Under the pieces are notes generated by a model, which saw only the letters and a list, made by a program, of their open reading frames with translations, was not told the origin of the DNA and ran no database searches. From NCBI GenBank assembly GCA_002682825.1, contig NOKP01000010.1, positions 186,001-250,000 on the forward strand: DNA of 64,000 nucleotides. The letters run 5' to 3'. Positions 33,129-44,776 of the stretch are shown here, one piece after another. Made by a program: the position numbers and the translations under genes. Source of the stretch: Neonectria sp. B-13 (Eukaryota; Ascomycota; Sordariomycetes; Hypocreales; Nectriaceae). How positions within the stretch are numbered: position 1 is the stretch's first letter; each line of letters opens with the position of its first letter.

Positions 33129-36100
33129 ATGGCCGCCTTCCTACGAAGCAAGCAGGCGGGCATGCAGACTGACCTGTCTGCGAGCATCAGACCTGAGCTG
33201 TTCATGCCCGACGACCAGGCTCGCTATGGCATCAACTCCCAAATTAGGTTTGCCCCTCCTTGAAACTTCTCTCCCCGCCGCGTCGCCGTCGCCGTCGCCG
33301 TCGGTGCCGATATCGTCGTCGCGCTCATCCGCTGCTGCGTCCCTGTCGCTAACCTTACCGTCTCCTCCAGCTGCTTCGCCTACGACCCGGTTCAGTCGCT
33401 CCTTGCCATAGGGACAAGCGAGAGCAAGTTTGGCCCCGGGAAGATCTCCGTCTTCGGTCAACTTCGTGTCCAAAAGATCCTCCAGCCGTCCCGACACACC
33501 TCGTTCCAGTTTCTCCAGTTCAGCGGGAACCGACTCATCAGCGTCGATACAAAGAATGAGCTCGGGGTGTGGGATCTCGATACGGGCGAGCGCGTTTATG
33601 CCCTGGTCGTCGCTGGCAATGTCGTCTCCGTTGTTGCCGACCCAATGCTGGACTGGGTCTTCATCGGCCTGCAGAGCGGAGATGTCATAGCCTACGACCT
33701 GGACCGCGGCAGCCTTGCCCGAGCTTTTCGGTTGCCCAATTTCTGGAAAGAGAAGGACCCAAGCGCAAAGCTTTCTACCCTTGTCTCCATGTCGCTTCAC
33801 CCAAGGGACATTGGGAAGCTATTGGTGGCATACACAAACGGAGCCGTCGTCTACTCCGTCAAGCAGAACCGCCCAGTTCAGTTCTACGAGTACGTCCTGC
33901 CGGCTGGCGCCCCTGGAGGAAATGGCGTCGCTATCGAAACGATTCGGAAACCCAGGCTCACACATGCGCTGTGGCATCCCTCTGGCACCTTCATCGCCAC
34001 CGCCCACGAGGATGGCAGTCTGGTCTTCTGGGATCCCAAGGAAGAAAAGGTCATCATGGCCAGAACACTATCAGAAATGAAGGTGAATCAGCCAGGCCCC
34101 GAGCCTGTTGCTGCAGCCATTGCAGACCCCATCACCAAGATTGCCTGGTGTTGCAAGGAGAATTGCGATGACAGCGGACTGTTGATTTCTGGTGGACAAA
34201 GCCTCGACGCATCACCCAAGGGCTTGACTTTCATCGACCTTGGAATCACTCCTATCTACGCTACATCTTCATGGCAAGTTTTGGGCGATTATTTCCGCGG
34301 AAAACGCCAAACAACTTTACCTCTCCCGTCTGGTGCCCAGTGCGTCGACTTCCTCTTGATCCCCCGGGTTTCGCCTCACTTTTCTGGTGCCCAGGATCCG
34401 ATTGGCATCATTTCTCTGCTCTCTTCTGGGGAACTGATCACCATGAGCTTTCCTTCTGGATACCCCATTAGCCCCACGAATCAGCTCCATCCTTCCCTCT
34501 TCTTCGTTCACCCCTTCATCACAAAAGTGAACGTCACCAGTTTGGAGCGACCCAGGTGGCTGTCTATGATGGAAAAACGGAACCAAGGAGAGCCCATCTT
34601 GAAGGGTGGTGCTGAAGGGCCCAGGCCACGCAAAAGATTTGAGGAGCGCACAATCATCCAAGCCGCACATGCGGATAGCACCATTAGAATCTGGGATTCG
34701 GGCCATGCGGATGACATTGAGAATGGAACCCAACTACAGGTGGATGTTGCTCGAGCACTAGGTCGGTCCGACGACATCGAAATAACCACCATGAGAATGG
34801 CAAGCAACACGGGCGAGTTTGTTGTCGGAACGCGAACAGGGGAAGCCATAATTTTCCGATGGGGTACGAACCGGTTCTTTGGAAAGGATCAATCACAGCA
34901 ACTGGATCCAAACCCCAAGGGATTGACAGACATCAGTATTAGGGCAGAGCCAACCCTCAAGGAAGGACTTCAACCTCTCGTTCTATACGAGATGATGCAA
35001 GGCCCCATTACAGCCATTCAAATATCCAACGTCGGCTTTGTGGCGGTTGGATCTGAACTAGGCTTTTTTACCCTGATCGATCTCCGTGGTCCTGCGATCA
35101 TTTATCAAGCTCCAATGACAGATTTCGCCAAGCAAGACAAACGTTCATCCTTCCTCAGAGGACACCACACAGCTGAGCCCCAAAAGGAATGGCCCGTGGT
35201 TGTCGAGTTTGGTGTCATGACTTTGGACGAGGACAAGTATTCCAGCATCTGCTGTTTTGTGGGGACAAACCTGGGCAAGGTCATCACTTTCAAGCTTCTC
35301 CCGGGCGAGAACGGGACCTACTCTGCACAAGTAGCCGGATTTGTCACACTTGATTCCAAGATCATTTCCCTCAATCCCATTAAAGCGAATACTGGAAAAC
35401 CTGCAATTGCCACTGGTCAGATCGTAGCGGGTCTGAGAGAGGGCCAACAAATCAATGGTGTCCTCATTGCAGGTTCGTTCTTGGCAACAGCCCTCCCTCT
35501 GAAGCAAAAGTACTAATGGAGTGATAGTCACACAAACTGAAATCCGAATCTTCCGGCCCGCACATGCGAAGGGAGCGTCGAAAGAGTTTGACAACGTCCT
35601 TTGCGATGCCGCCAGCGTGGCGGAGCTCGAACTACACGGCTCTGCGATCATAGCAGTCTTTGGTGACCGAACCACGAGAGCTTTCTCTATTCCTGGTCTC
35701 AAGGAGATTGGCAAGGCTGATCTGCCAATGGTTGACGTAACCCGCAGCACGGCCACTGTGGTCACTGAGACTGGAGACATCTTTGCGTGGTCTGGCCCGA
35801 GCGAACTGGCTGTCATCCACGTCTGGGGTACTGGCAAGTCTCTCCAGCAATCGCCGGATACCCTCATCAACGCTAAGCTGGAATGCCCACCTCGCCCAAC
35901 AATCTCGAACATGCAGTGGATTTCGGGTACCCAGTACATGTCACCTCCTGACCTAGACCTGCTGGTCGGCGGGTTGGACCGGCCACCCAGTAAGCGGATG
36001 CTAGACGCGGCTGCGGCGGAGCAACGTGCTGCTAGGGGTGATGGCCAGGCTCCCGCTGGGTCTAGTCAGGAAGGATGGGGAGACTATCTATCAAGGCAAC

Positions 36101-36252
36101 TGAACGAGCGAACAGAGAAGCTGAACATTATGGGCGACAACATGGATAACCTACAGGAGCAAAGCGCTGGGTGGGCGGACGATGTCAACAAGTTCATCGG
36201 CAAGCAGAAGAGAAACGTGGTTCTAGGTGGGCTCAAGGGCAAATTCTTCTAG
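33129..36252 (+). CDS. Lgl/Sro7 family SNARE-binding exocytosis protein
   Basis: Exons 33129-33247, 33371-35472 and 35528-36252 give 981 aa. Sro7/Lgl proteins are double beta-propellers that bind the t-SNARE Sec9 and Rab/exocyst factors to promote polarised secretion at the hyphal tip. The N-terminus (FLRSKQAGMQTDLSASIRPE) and following WD-like repeats (for example NELGVWDLDTGERVYAL and DSTIRIWDSG) match the family. The C-terminus has an R-SNARE-like helix (QLNERTEKLNIMGDNMDN, then an aromatic WADDV and basic KQKR) and no transmembrane anchor, as in tomosyn/Lgl relatives. Intron 1 contains a GTCGCC hexamer run (33281-33302). Length is normal. It is convergent with the gene at 36532, 279 bp apart. 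A likely housekeeping gene. Confidence 0.92.
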
Positions 36253-36531
36253 TGATTTGTTTTGAGAAAATCTTTCCTCAGCAAATATGTTTGTTGCTGT
36301 GGCCTACTTTTATCAGTTATTTTGAGTTGGGTTAGGCGAGGAGGGAGTACTTATCTAAATCTAATTCACAAGGGTGACGATTAGCAATGAGCTGGTTACC
36401 ATTTGGACGTCCTATCACTAATAGGTTGTATTTGTAGGATACTGGCTATCTAAGCACATGTGTAGTTAGTATCGATACTGTCATTAAAAGACACTAACCT
36501 CGTATACACTCCGTGGCTCTGGTCAACTTTC

Positions 36532-37281
36532 TTAACAAAGGGACCTGCATGCTCTTGAATATACAAACGGGGGTGTCGATAGGTCGGAAAGATTCGATTC
36601 TGTCTCGTCGTCATCCTTGCCGCCTAGGAAAGGCCACACAACTTTGCTGGCGGACCTTTGGGTTGTTGGGGATGAATGAAGCCCATGGACTCGCCCACGT
36701 TCGTGCTGCTCTCGAAGACGTTCTAAAACCTCGCAGTAGTCCTCTTTTATCTCTCGGTGGCTAATTGGAACCACTAAATCCTCGTCGAATATTTCTCGCC
36801 CCCTTTCACGATCAAGCTCCTTGAGGTCGTAAGCTGGTGGTGTGGAGGTCTCGCCGGGCTGCTCCTGAGGTTGCTCAAATTGCGCCAAACGGACTTCTTC
36901 GTTGGTACAGGTATGTGATGCGTTCATTCGATAAGCCTCGATTTCTTCCAGGACTCCTTTAAGCCGCGCCGCCGCGAGGGAGAGAGAAGAAGTCGCTTTG
37001 TTCAGTTCGTCCTTGATGTGGCCTTTCTCCAGATCCAAGTTGCGGTTTTGAGCAACCCGCAGAGCATCCATTAGCTCCGTGATTCTCTTGGTGCCGGCGA
37101 CTTCGTTCCTGATGGCCATGGACTCTCTCCTCGTATTGATGATTGCGAAGAAAATAAATACGAGCGACAAGACTCCGACAACCCCGGTGCTGGAGATCGC
37201 CCATGTTTCGTATACACTGTCTACCTCGCTCAGTTCGGTGGTGCCTCGGGGCAATAAAGCAGGGATTCCAACAGGTGGCAT
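36532..37281 (-). CDS. Single-pass membrane protein with coiled coil
   Basis: An intronless frame of 249 aa starts at the ATG at 37281. The frame is open further upstream, but the sequence there looks like leader (Ser/His-rich, with the CT-rich stretch ahead), so this ATG is preferred. About 26 N-terminal residues are followed by one TM helix (GVVGVLSLVFIFFAIINT, residues 33-50). Then comes a basic stop-transfer (RRES) and a coiled coil (about 55-117, with helical Leu/Ala/Glu repeats). The tail is acidic with a Pro/Tyr motif (TPPAYDL) and ends in RACRSLC. I do not recognise a family. Confidence 0.7.
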   Translation of the reverse strand: MPPVGIPALLPRGTTELSEVDSVYETWAISSTGVVGVLSLVFIFFAIINTRRESMAIRNEVAGTKRITELMDALRVAQNRNLDLEKGHIKDELNKATSSLSLAAARLKGVLEEIEAYRMNASHTCTNEEVRLAQFEQPQEQPGETSTPPAYDLKELDRERGREIFDEDLVVPISHREIKEDYCEVLERLREQHERGRVHGLHSSPTTQRSASKVVWPFLGGKDDDETESNLSDLSTPPFVYSRACRSLC

Positions 37282-38138
37282 CGTAAGTGAAAAGGTTGCG
37301 AGTGTTATAAAGTGTAGTGGGTGAGTGATGGAGGAGGTTGAAGTTTTTATTTCATATAACCGATGATGGTGGTTGGTTTTAAATGATAAGAATGGTGATG
37401 CAAGATGCCGTCCATATATACGTCGGATGGAATGCGTGAGGGCATCTCTGTTCAACGAACAAATGGATAACACAGACATTATTTCTCTTGTGTCAGGCAA
37501 GGAACACGACTGTGTGCGAACATACAAAGAACACAGGTAGGAACACTATATCTCTCCATCCTCTAGATAGTTCAGTGTGTTCACTTTCTGAACAAAGCCC
37601 GATTGCTCATCTGTGTAGGTAGGGAAATTTGAGTATTCAGCCAAAATGAGAAAGTTATCGCCGGTGCGGATCGGGCTGGTTTGCTAATACGGCCGGCCCT
37701 TGATATGATGACCAATGCGAGCCAGTGCGGGGAAGAACCTCCCTCGACAATCTGAACAGTGACAAATGGCGGCTCGGTATAGGGTGAATGTCCGACGTTC
37801 AGACGGATGTCGAAACTGGGAGTCGCACGCCATAGTGTCCAGTAGTGTATATATCAAGATTTGTAAGCTTAGGCGGCTTTGATGGCTTAATTCTAGCTGC
37901 TCGTTGGTCCCGACTTAGCTCGGTGTTGATGCAATTGATGCATGCATGTGCAATTATTAATTATTGATGACGCCGAGTCGCCGACCCCCGCTTTCTGAGA
38001 AAACGCAATGAATCTAATATATGATCCAATCTGAAATACGCATCTCCATATATACCCAGACTTGTCTGCTCTATTCCTAAGAACTCTCAACATTAACGTT
38101 CCAATTTAAGTATAATTACCCAGACATCATCTACTACT
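37282..38138. promoter_or_regulatory. Divergent intergenic region between membrane-protein gene and SDR gene
   Basis: It holds TATATA at 38049-38054, 85 bp before the SDR start, in a position suitable for a core promoter. On the minus side an AT-rich stretch at 37349-37362 lies about 70-80 bp before the membrane-protein start. No gene is seen in between. Confidence 0.45.
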
Positions 38139-39040
38139 ATGGCATCCTCTCCATTCTTCGCTATCGTTGCCGGTGCTGGCCCCGGGACAGGTGAGACTGC
38201 CAGGGCTCCGTGAAATCTAACGTGCCAGACTGACAACCACAGGGAGAGCGGTCGCTCTCAGGTTCGCAAAGGCCTATCCGGTCGTCGTACTGGCCAGAAG
38301 CCCCGAGAGCTACAGTGATATCGTCACTGAGATCAAGAAGGCGGGTGGTCAAGCCTTGGGCATCTCCACCAACATCGTTGATCCAGATTCGGTAAACTCT
38401 GCTTTTGAGACGATCAAGAAGGAACTTCCCGGCAGCAAGCTCGCCGCTGCCGTCTACAATGTCAGCGGCGGTTTCTCGAAGAAGCCCTTTCTCGAGTTGA
38501 AGCCCGAGGAGCTTGACTCCGGCCTTGACGTTGCCGTGTAGGTCATGAAATCCGTCTCAAACGAGGACACTAGCTAAACATCTACAGACGAGGCTTCGCT
38601 CGGTTCGCCCAAAAGTCGCTGCCGTTGCTTTTGGAGGCGGTGCCTGAGTCCCCCAACCCCCCCTCTCTGCTCATCACTGGCGCGACGGCGTCGGTTAAGG
38701 GATCTGCGCAATTTGGATCTTTCGCCGCGGGCAAGTTTGCGCTCAGAGCATTGGGACAGTCGCTGGCGCGCGAGTTCGGACCTCGGGGTGTTCACGTGGC
38801 TCACATCATCGTTGACGGAATCATCGATATCCCAAGGACGAAGAGCCTTACTACGCCTAGTGGTGCAGAAGACGCCAAGCTTAGGCCAGACGCGGTAAGT
38901 TGAGGTTATTCTGTCCAGGGCTACGAAAACTAACGATCCTTGCTCTCTAGATTGCGGAGACCTATTGGCATCTGCATACCCAGCATCGTTCGGCGTTCAC
39001 GCAAGAGATTGACATTCGGCCATACGTGGAGAAGTTTTGA
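38139..39040 (+). CDS. Atypical short-chain dehydrogenase/reductase lacking the catalytic Tyr
   Basis: Exons 38139-38190, 38243-38537, 38588-38894 and 38951-39040 give 247 aa. The nucleotide-binding motif is VAGAGPGTGRAVA (a TGxxxGxG variant) at about residues 10-22. The usual NNAG is VYNVSGG. The canonical YxxxK is read as GSFAAGKFALRALGQ: Lys is present, but Phe takes the place of the catalytic Tyr. The neighbouring ITGATAS keeps a Ser. From memory, bacterial relatives with FAAxK also lack the Tyr, so this could be a natural subfamily rather than a mutation; a different chemistry or a binding role is inferred. The protein ends EIDIRPYVEKF, as in that subfamily. Confidence 0.85.
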
Positions 39041-39884
39041 GGGAGACCAGGGATTACGGAGTCTTCTCGGAGAAGCAGGTCTGGGAACCATCAGCCATGG
39101 TTGAGATTATCAAGTGTCAGGATATGTTCACCGTACTACCACCAGCCATGCACTATTGCAGATGTTGTTTAGCTGCTATGAGTTTTTGGATTGGAGCAAA
39201 TGATGCGGTGTAGACAATTGAAATGTGTTAATTTCGCTCTTAATGTGCAATTATCTTTGGGCTATATTGATGTTTGAGAATCACCCTAACTATTATCTTT
39301 GGTTCCTAATCTTTATGTTTCCCCATTTCTCATTGAGCCGCCGTTCGATATATATTCTGCGTGTAACTAACATCTTACCTCTGTTGATGCAGTATCTCGA
39401 CTAGTTCCTTACGGGCGACGGGGGTGGTGTCCCAGTCAGACCTCCTATGGGCATTGACATTCTCGGGCCCTTACGACTGGCTAATTCGCGCATTGAAGAA
39501 AACATTATTTTAGACCCAACAGTCCTCGGGCTAGCAGATGATTTGTATACTTCGTCGATAGTAGCAGGCGTTGTATTGTAAATCTGGACAGCCTATTTCG
39601 GGCGATTTAGGTTGTCTGATGGTGTTTCCGTCTCGGGTTGGGTTCCCCTCCCTACAAAAGCACAAGGAGCTAGCATCAGATCGTTAAGACTATTCAATAA
39701 ATCCAAGCAAGATCAACTGATTAACCCCACTACTCGAATCCACGCTAACGATCATAGCATTACTTATCCATTCTGGCAAAGCACTCTCCACAAGCTTGAA
39801 GAGCATACTAATGACTTCGTATCTTACCTTATCATCTACTAGGCAGCTATTTACCCAAGTTCATATCCATTCCCGTTTGAAATA
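39041..39884. other. AT-rich degenerate flank
   Basis: No supported gene. The frame at 39612-39842 (76 codons) precedes the NACHT remnant in the same orientation and may be its decayed upstream part, but the match is too weak to claim. Confidence 0.35.
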
Positions 39885-40153
39885 ATCTTGAAATGTGCGC
39901 TGCTAGAACTCGAGCAAGGCTAATTGAATATGACGAGATAGTCAAAGGCCCAGACCCCTCTCTCAGCGCTATGAAGAAGAAACATCCTAGCATAGGCCTC
40001 TATCTCATTGAAAATTTAGCTTTCAAGATTTAGCTTGAGAACCCCGATTGCTTTGTCTAGCTAACAGGGCTTGCAGGATGCGGCAAAAGTGTTCTATGTT
40101 CCACTGCCATACGATATATCCTCCGATACTTAAAACCCAATATTTCCCCGTAA
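39885..40153 (+). pseudogene. NACHT/NLR P-loop fragment with stop codons
   Basis: From 39971 the frame reads KKKHPSIGLYLIENLAFK, then TAG at 40031, then LENPDCF-V, TAG at 40058, then the P-loop region LTG-LAGCGKSVLCSTAI (40061-40108) and a stop at 40151. This is the consecutive start of a fungal NACHT domain, in which both stops fall where family members have Trp (TGG to TAG, a G-to-A transition). The flanks on both sides decay within a few hundred bases. It is a remnant of an NLR-like gene. Confidence 0.7.
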
Positions 40154-43100
40154 TTTGCTGTTGTTTACTGACGGCAACTTACATATGCCCACAATATTGC
40201 CAGCGAGATATAATTTGCTGGTTCAGGTTGGTTCGATCTTGGCCCAGTAGCGACTTCAAGAAGTTGATATGACGCCCGGAAAAGGAGCAGGCATGGGCAT
40301 TTATTTGTACCGTTGAAGCTTGAATCAAGCGGCGTATGTTTTAGAAGTCTCTGACGATGCTGAGTTGGGCAGATTGTATGCTTTTGCCAAGGGTAAGGCG
40401 GTAATGGGTACGTGGAGTAATACCAGGGTCTTTCGTGTTCAACGAGTGAAATAGAATGGTCGTTTCCCTTGACCCTTTCTTCTAGAGAATGGATCTACTT
40501 GTGAAGAAGCTGGTTACATTGAAACAATGGGTGCCTGGTCTCACGTCCCTAATCCTAGCCGTCTCCAGCTAGCGGCTGAACTTGGGGGGTGACGGTCATG
40601 TCGCCACAAGCCCCCACTGTCAAGTAGTTTCTGTAGTGACGTAGGATAGAGAGTGCTTAGTATGTCCTCGGGCCGGCCCGCATGCACCATCGACTTGATT
40701 CGTGCAGACCGATCTGGCAGATGAGCTTAGCCTTGTAATGACCAGACAACCCTGCCGACCGGCAAGAATACGACATTGAGATGCCATGGAGGGTGGTCAG
40801 CGAATAACGACTTCCAACTAATGCGCCCTGGACCGGGATTCAGGTCAGGGTAGGAGAATACTACTATACGTGTCGCCGAACGCTCAAGCGATGTAACCTT
40901 TCAGATCGAGGGCAAGGAGGTCAAACTGAAGCAGAGCGCCAAGAGCCAGCAGTCCGCATGCTCGAGTTAATACACAAACCGAGACAACGCAATAAAGTGA
41001 ACTATCGATACATAGGTGGTACCTTGACGGCCTAGACGGCTGTCAGTGGAACTAGAGACGGGCGCTAAAGGGGCGGGCCAGGCAAGGCTGGTATGGGTGG
41101 CGTTATGCAAACGATACTTTATACAAAAAGGCAGACGACAGAATGATACTAATAATTCGCCAGGCTGTTGGGACCATAGAAGGTCTTGTAAGTGCAGACC
41201 GAGAATTTTACCAACACGCTGGCCGACATCGAAGAAGTGGCAAAATCTTTCCAATGCTATAACTGCGTTTGTCAAGTCCTTATCATGGGTGCCGTTGCAA
41301 ATAGAAGCGAACAAGGATGAGAGAATCACACTAAGCTCGCGCCAATAGCATAGGGCTCTCTCTACGGCACCTCTTGAGCAGGGGGGCGCACTCATAAAGC
41401 CAACATACTTTTGCTATACGATGGACTTAAGAGACCCGAGTCGACTGCGTCATGCTAGCCCCTTGCTGGGATAGCGAGAGTGAATAAATTCCAGACGAAA
41501 TGGGGGACTTATTCTTGTTTAGGAGACAAACCAGCGTCGGACAGATCGGATTGGACACCTACGCTGAAGCCAGTGCGAGCGACAACTTGGCTAAGGCGAC
41601 GACAGGCAGACTAAGCAAGGTGGAAAGCTTGGTTATTTCTTGGAGAGCTTAAACTTACACTGGCATAGAGCGAGAGCCGAAGGTGTCTCAAAACAGAGAA
41701 TACTTCGCAAAATGGCCCAAGTCTAAGGGGTTCATGCAGAAAGCCTGCATTAAACTTGGCCATTTTTCAATGCAATACAGTGAGATCCACGGTTGATAAG
41801 TTCTGGTAGGATTTTACAGATGTTCAGATGGAGCCCGAAGTTGATATCGAGGCTACGGAGCTCGCCTCAGAGATCGAGAAGCGGGATACTGTATGAGGAA
41901 ATTCAAAAAGAAAATTTGACCACCTCACTGCCAGCATTCTGGAACCGCTGAACCAGATTTACTATTTAGCTTCGAACTCCTGTCGCGCCAATTTTGGCAG
42001 CTGTAAGACCGACTCAATTCGGGCGATCAACTGCGCACAGCAAGGGTCATCCTGCGTCATCCGAAAGATCATCTCCTACCCCAAGGACCAAGTGTATTTA
42101 CCGTTTCGTGCACACAAGTTCGACGACATCATGGACGATTTCCCTGTCTGCAGTCTCAGGAGGAAGACCAACGCCTCATCAGTCAACCTGCCAACCAAAC
42201 GAAGAAACTCAGCAGTCAATGGCAGCCAGAAAATCCCGGATCCCCGAATCGTATTCATTATGAAATCGTTTACGCTTAAGGGCCCTGTCAACTTTATCGA
42301 CGGCCATGCACACTCTGTGACCTACACTCATTGGACCAAATACTGATACTTTGGCTACCTATTAAATATAACTATTTCTGCTTTATTTATTGTCAATGCA
42401 GTAAATGCTTACTTTCACTTAAGAAAATTATGATGATGCTCTTGTGTTCAAATCCACCGGAAGCCAACGGAGCATTATCAGGGCAGGTGAGAACGCGTAA
42501 GCAGTCGAGGACTTCCTATTTACCATTCTACAGTTCTTCATGGGGGCACGGCCGAGAGGATCTCTGAGGAGGGACTGCGACCGTTGTCAATAGCAAGATT
42601 ATCAATTGCCTGATTGGCAATATTCACCATACTACTGGTTGGTTTCTGCTGAACCATCATAGAACTTTGAACCAAAATATCCTCACATTACGTGGCATCC
42701 CTTTCTTACTGCACCAAATGGCAGAAACTGCAGCATATCACACATTAACAGCCTGCGATTCAATGAAATGAGGCACAAGGCTTCTAGGAAATCTCACGAA
42801 GTCTCTGGTAGCGCGACTAGCTTCGATATAGATTCTGGAGCCCTGGAAAATACGAGAGCTACGCTTGAAACCTCACCTTCGCGATAGCCCCCGCATTATT
42901 GAAAACTACTTTCATTCGTAGTATGCTCCAGCCAGAATTTCACCTTGTTAAGGAATGGATGGAATTGCTACGGGTGGCAGGACAAATTGTTCATTGATGG
43001 TGGTTTCTGACTTGCCCGCAAGTACCTAGTGCAATGACCGATCATAAAATGTCGCGAAGACCTTGGCAACTACCAGGTAGATAGCATCAGCAATGCATAG

Positions 43101-44776
43101 TAGGATTGGTATGTGTTAGCACATGCAGATCCTACATGAAGAAAAGAAAGGTTCTTGAATCATGGAGACAGTAGCAGTCAGGTGGGACCTGAAGGAGATC
43201 CAGCATTCCGAGAAGGATATCAGTTGGATACCTTTCGAAAGTTCACAAAGTATAACAAAAATGATAGATAATATAGAGTTCCATGTATGGAATCGGGCCC
43301 GCCATGGTGGATGCTGAAGCCAAGGGTGGCTAGCATCCAGCCTCTGGTTTGGCTGTTGAGGCTGGAGCAAAGTAGTACAGTACTGGATTCCTATTAGAGG
43401 CCAGCGATGTGCAGGCGTCTCAGGTGCCAGCAACTTGAAAGGACTGAAAGCAGCAGCACAACGCGGTCTCGACCATGATGGCATCTGTTTGCCGATGAGT
43501 ACGCGGGCAAATACGCAGGGTACGACTTCGTTTGGAGCGAAAGAAGATCTGTTCTCGGTCTATCGCGGCTCAAGCCGGAATGTGTGGACGGCATCCGCGA
43601 AGTCGTACCAGAGCACATGCCAGCGGCACAGGCTTGGCAAGAGTCCGAACACGAGAATCCTAGTTAATTGCGTTACCAAACGTACCAACCGAAATGAAAC
43701 CCCGAGGCGTCCATTGGTCTGGCATCCAGGCCTGGCGGGATTCGATAAAGGCAAGGGAGGGTGATTTCCGAGCCGGCTCGTAATCCCATTTGCTATGTTT
43801 CGGTTGGTTCTTCAAACCCCCGGCATATGTATGTCTCGTATTTCAGCCCGCCTACGAAGTAGAGGAGACAAAGGTGAAATCTTCAGCTGCCTGAGGAAGC
43901 AGAGGCGGGGATGATGATCGGTGGCGCTCAGGAAATGTGCCTCAGTGCCTCCCTTGCTCCCGAGCTCAGATATGTTCTCGCAGTGCCCTACACCGGTGAA
44001 AGCCAGCTCTCGTAAGTGTCTCCAATGACTGGTGGACATGTATGATGTGCATTATATTGCTGCAAGGGAGCCTTTTTGAAGCTCTCCGGTCAAGGCGCTA
44101 GAGCGTTGCCGAGTAATCACGCAACGCTGATAGGGCAGACGGGAAGCTCACCCCAGTACCCAGCCAGCCTCGACCGCGCTAGGTGGCATGCCGCTGCGGG
44201 AACGATGGATCTAATGCAGATGAAGCCGGGGTAACCCTTAATTGCGGGCGGGGTAGCTTGGTTCAGAGGAAACATGCCGAGAGGTTGTGGCTTTGGGCGA
44301 GACGGGCCGAGGGGAGGGTCGCATCCACCGAAGAGGTTGCAACATGCAGCGTTATCATCGGGTGCTAATCTGTTGTGGACTGTTGGAGAGGCCGGCCCCC
44401 TCTGCACCTGGATCATGCTGGCGCTTCAGCCAATATATCCTGCCGCGTACGAGCCACTCTGGCCGCGTTGCCCTCCCCAAGCGAGGACGCGCTGCATGTA
44501 TTGGCAAAAGAGCTCTAGGGGTATGTGCCGAATGTACTTGAGGATACAACAACGGTCTTGGGCAACGTCGGAGGCGGCAATTGAAGATCGGGCTCGTGCT
44601 CCCCCGTCCATTATCAATCACGCTTGGCCTGAAGTCGTCGCACGGGCAGGACATTGTGTCTTTTCTTTCAATAATATGGCAAAAATACCGGAGTGCATCG
44701 GAAATACAAAAACAAACTAGCTAGACGCGCACAAAGCGGACCAGGTCTCACGTAGAACTCTCGGCTGGATCTCGCT
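40154..44776. other. Gene-poor, decayed region (4.6 kb)
   Basis: No intact gene. It is moderately AT-rich around 42300-43100. Plus-strand open frames at 41160-41350 and 42092-42346 have protein-like stretches but no recognisable start, intron pattern or motif; they might belong to the NLR remnant. I see no transposase and no terminal repeats. Confidence 0.4.

Noticed and set aside
41046..41395. Opposing frames at 41.0-41.4 kb as an NLR N-terminal domain
   Set aside because: A few protein-like stretches reminded me of NLR flanks, but no consecutive landmarks could be aligned with confidence.
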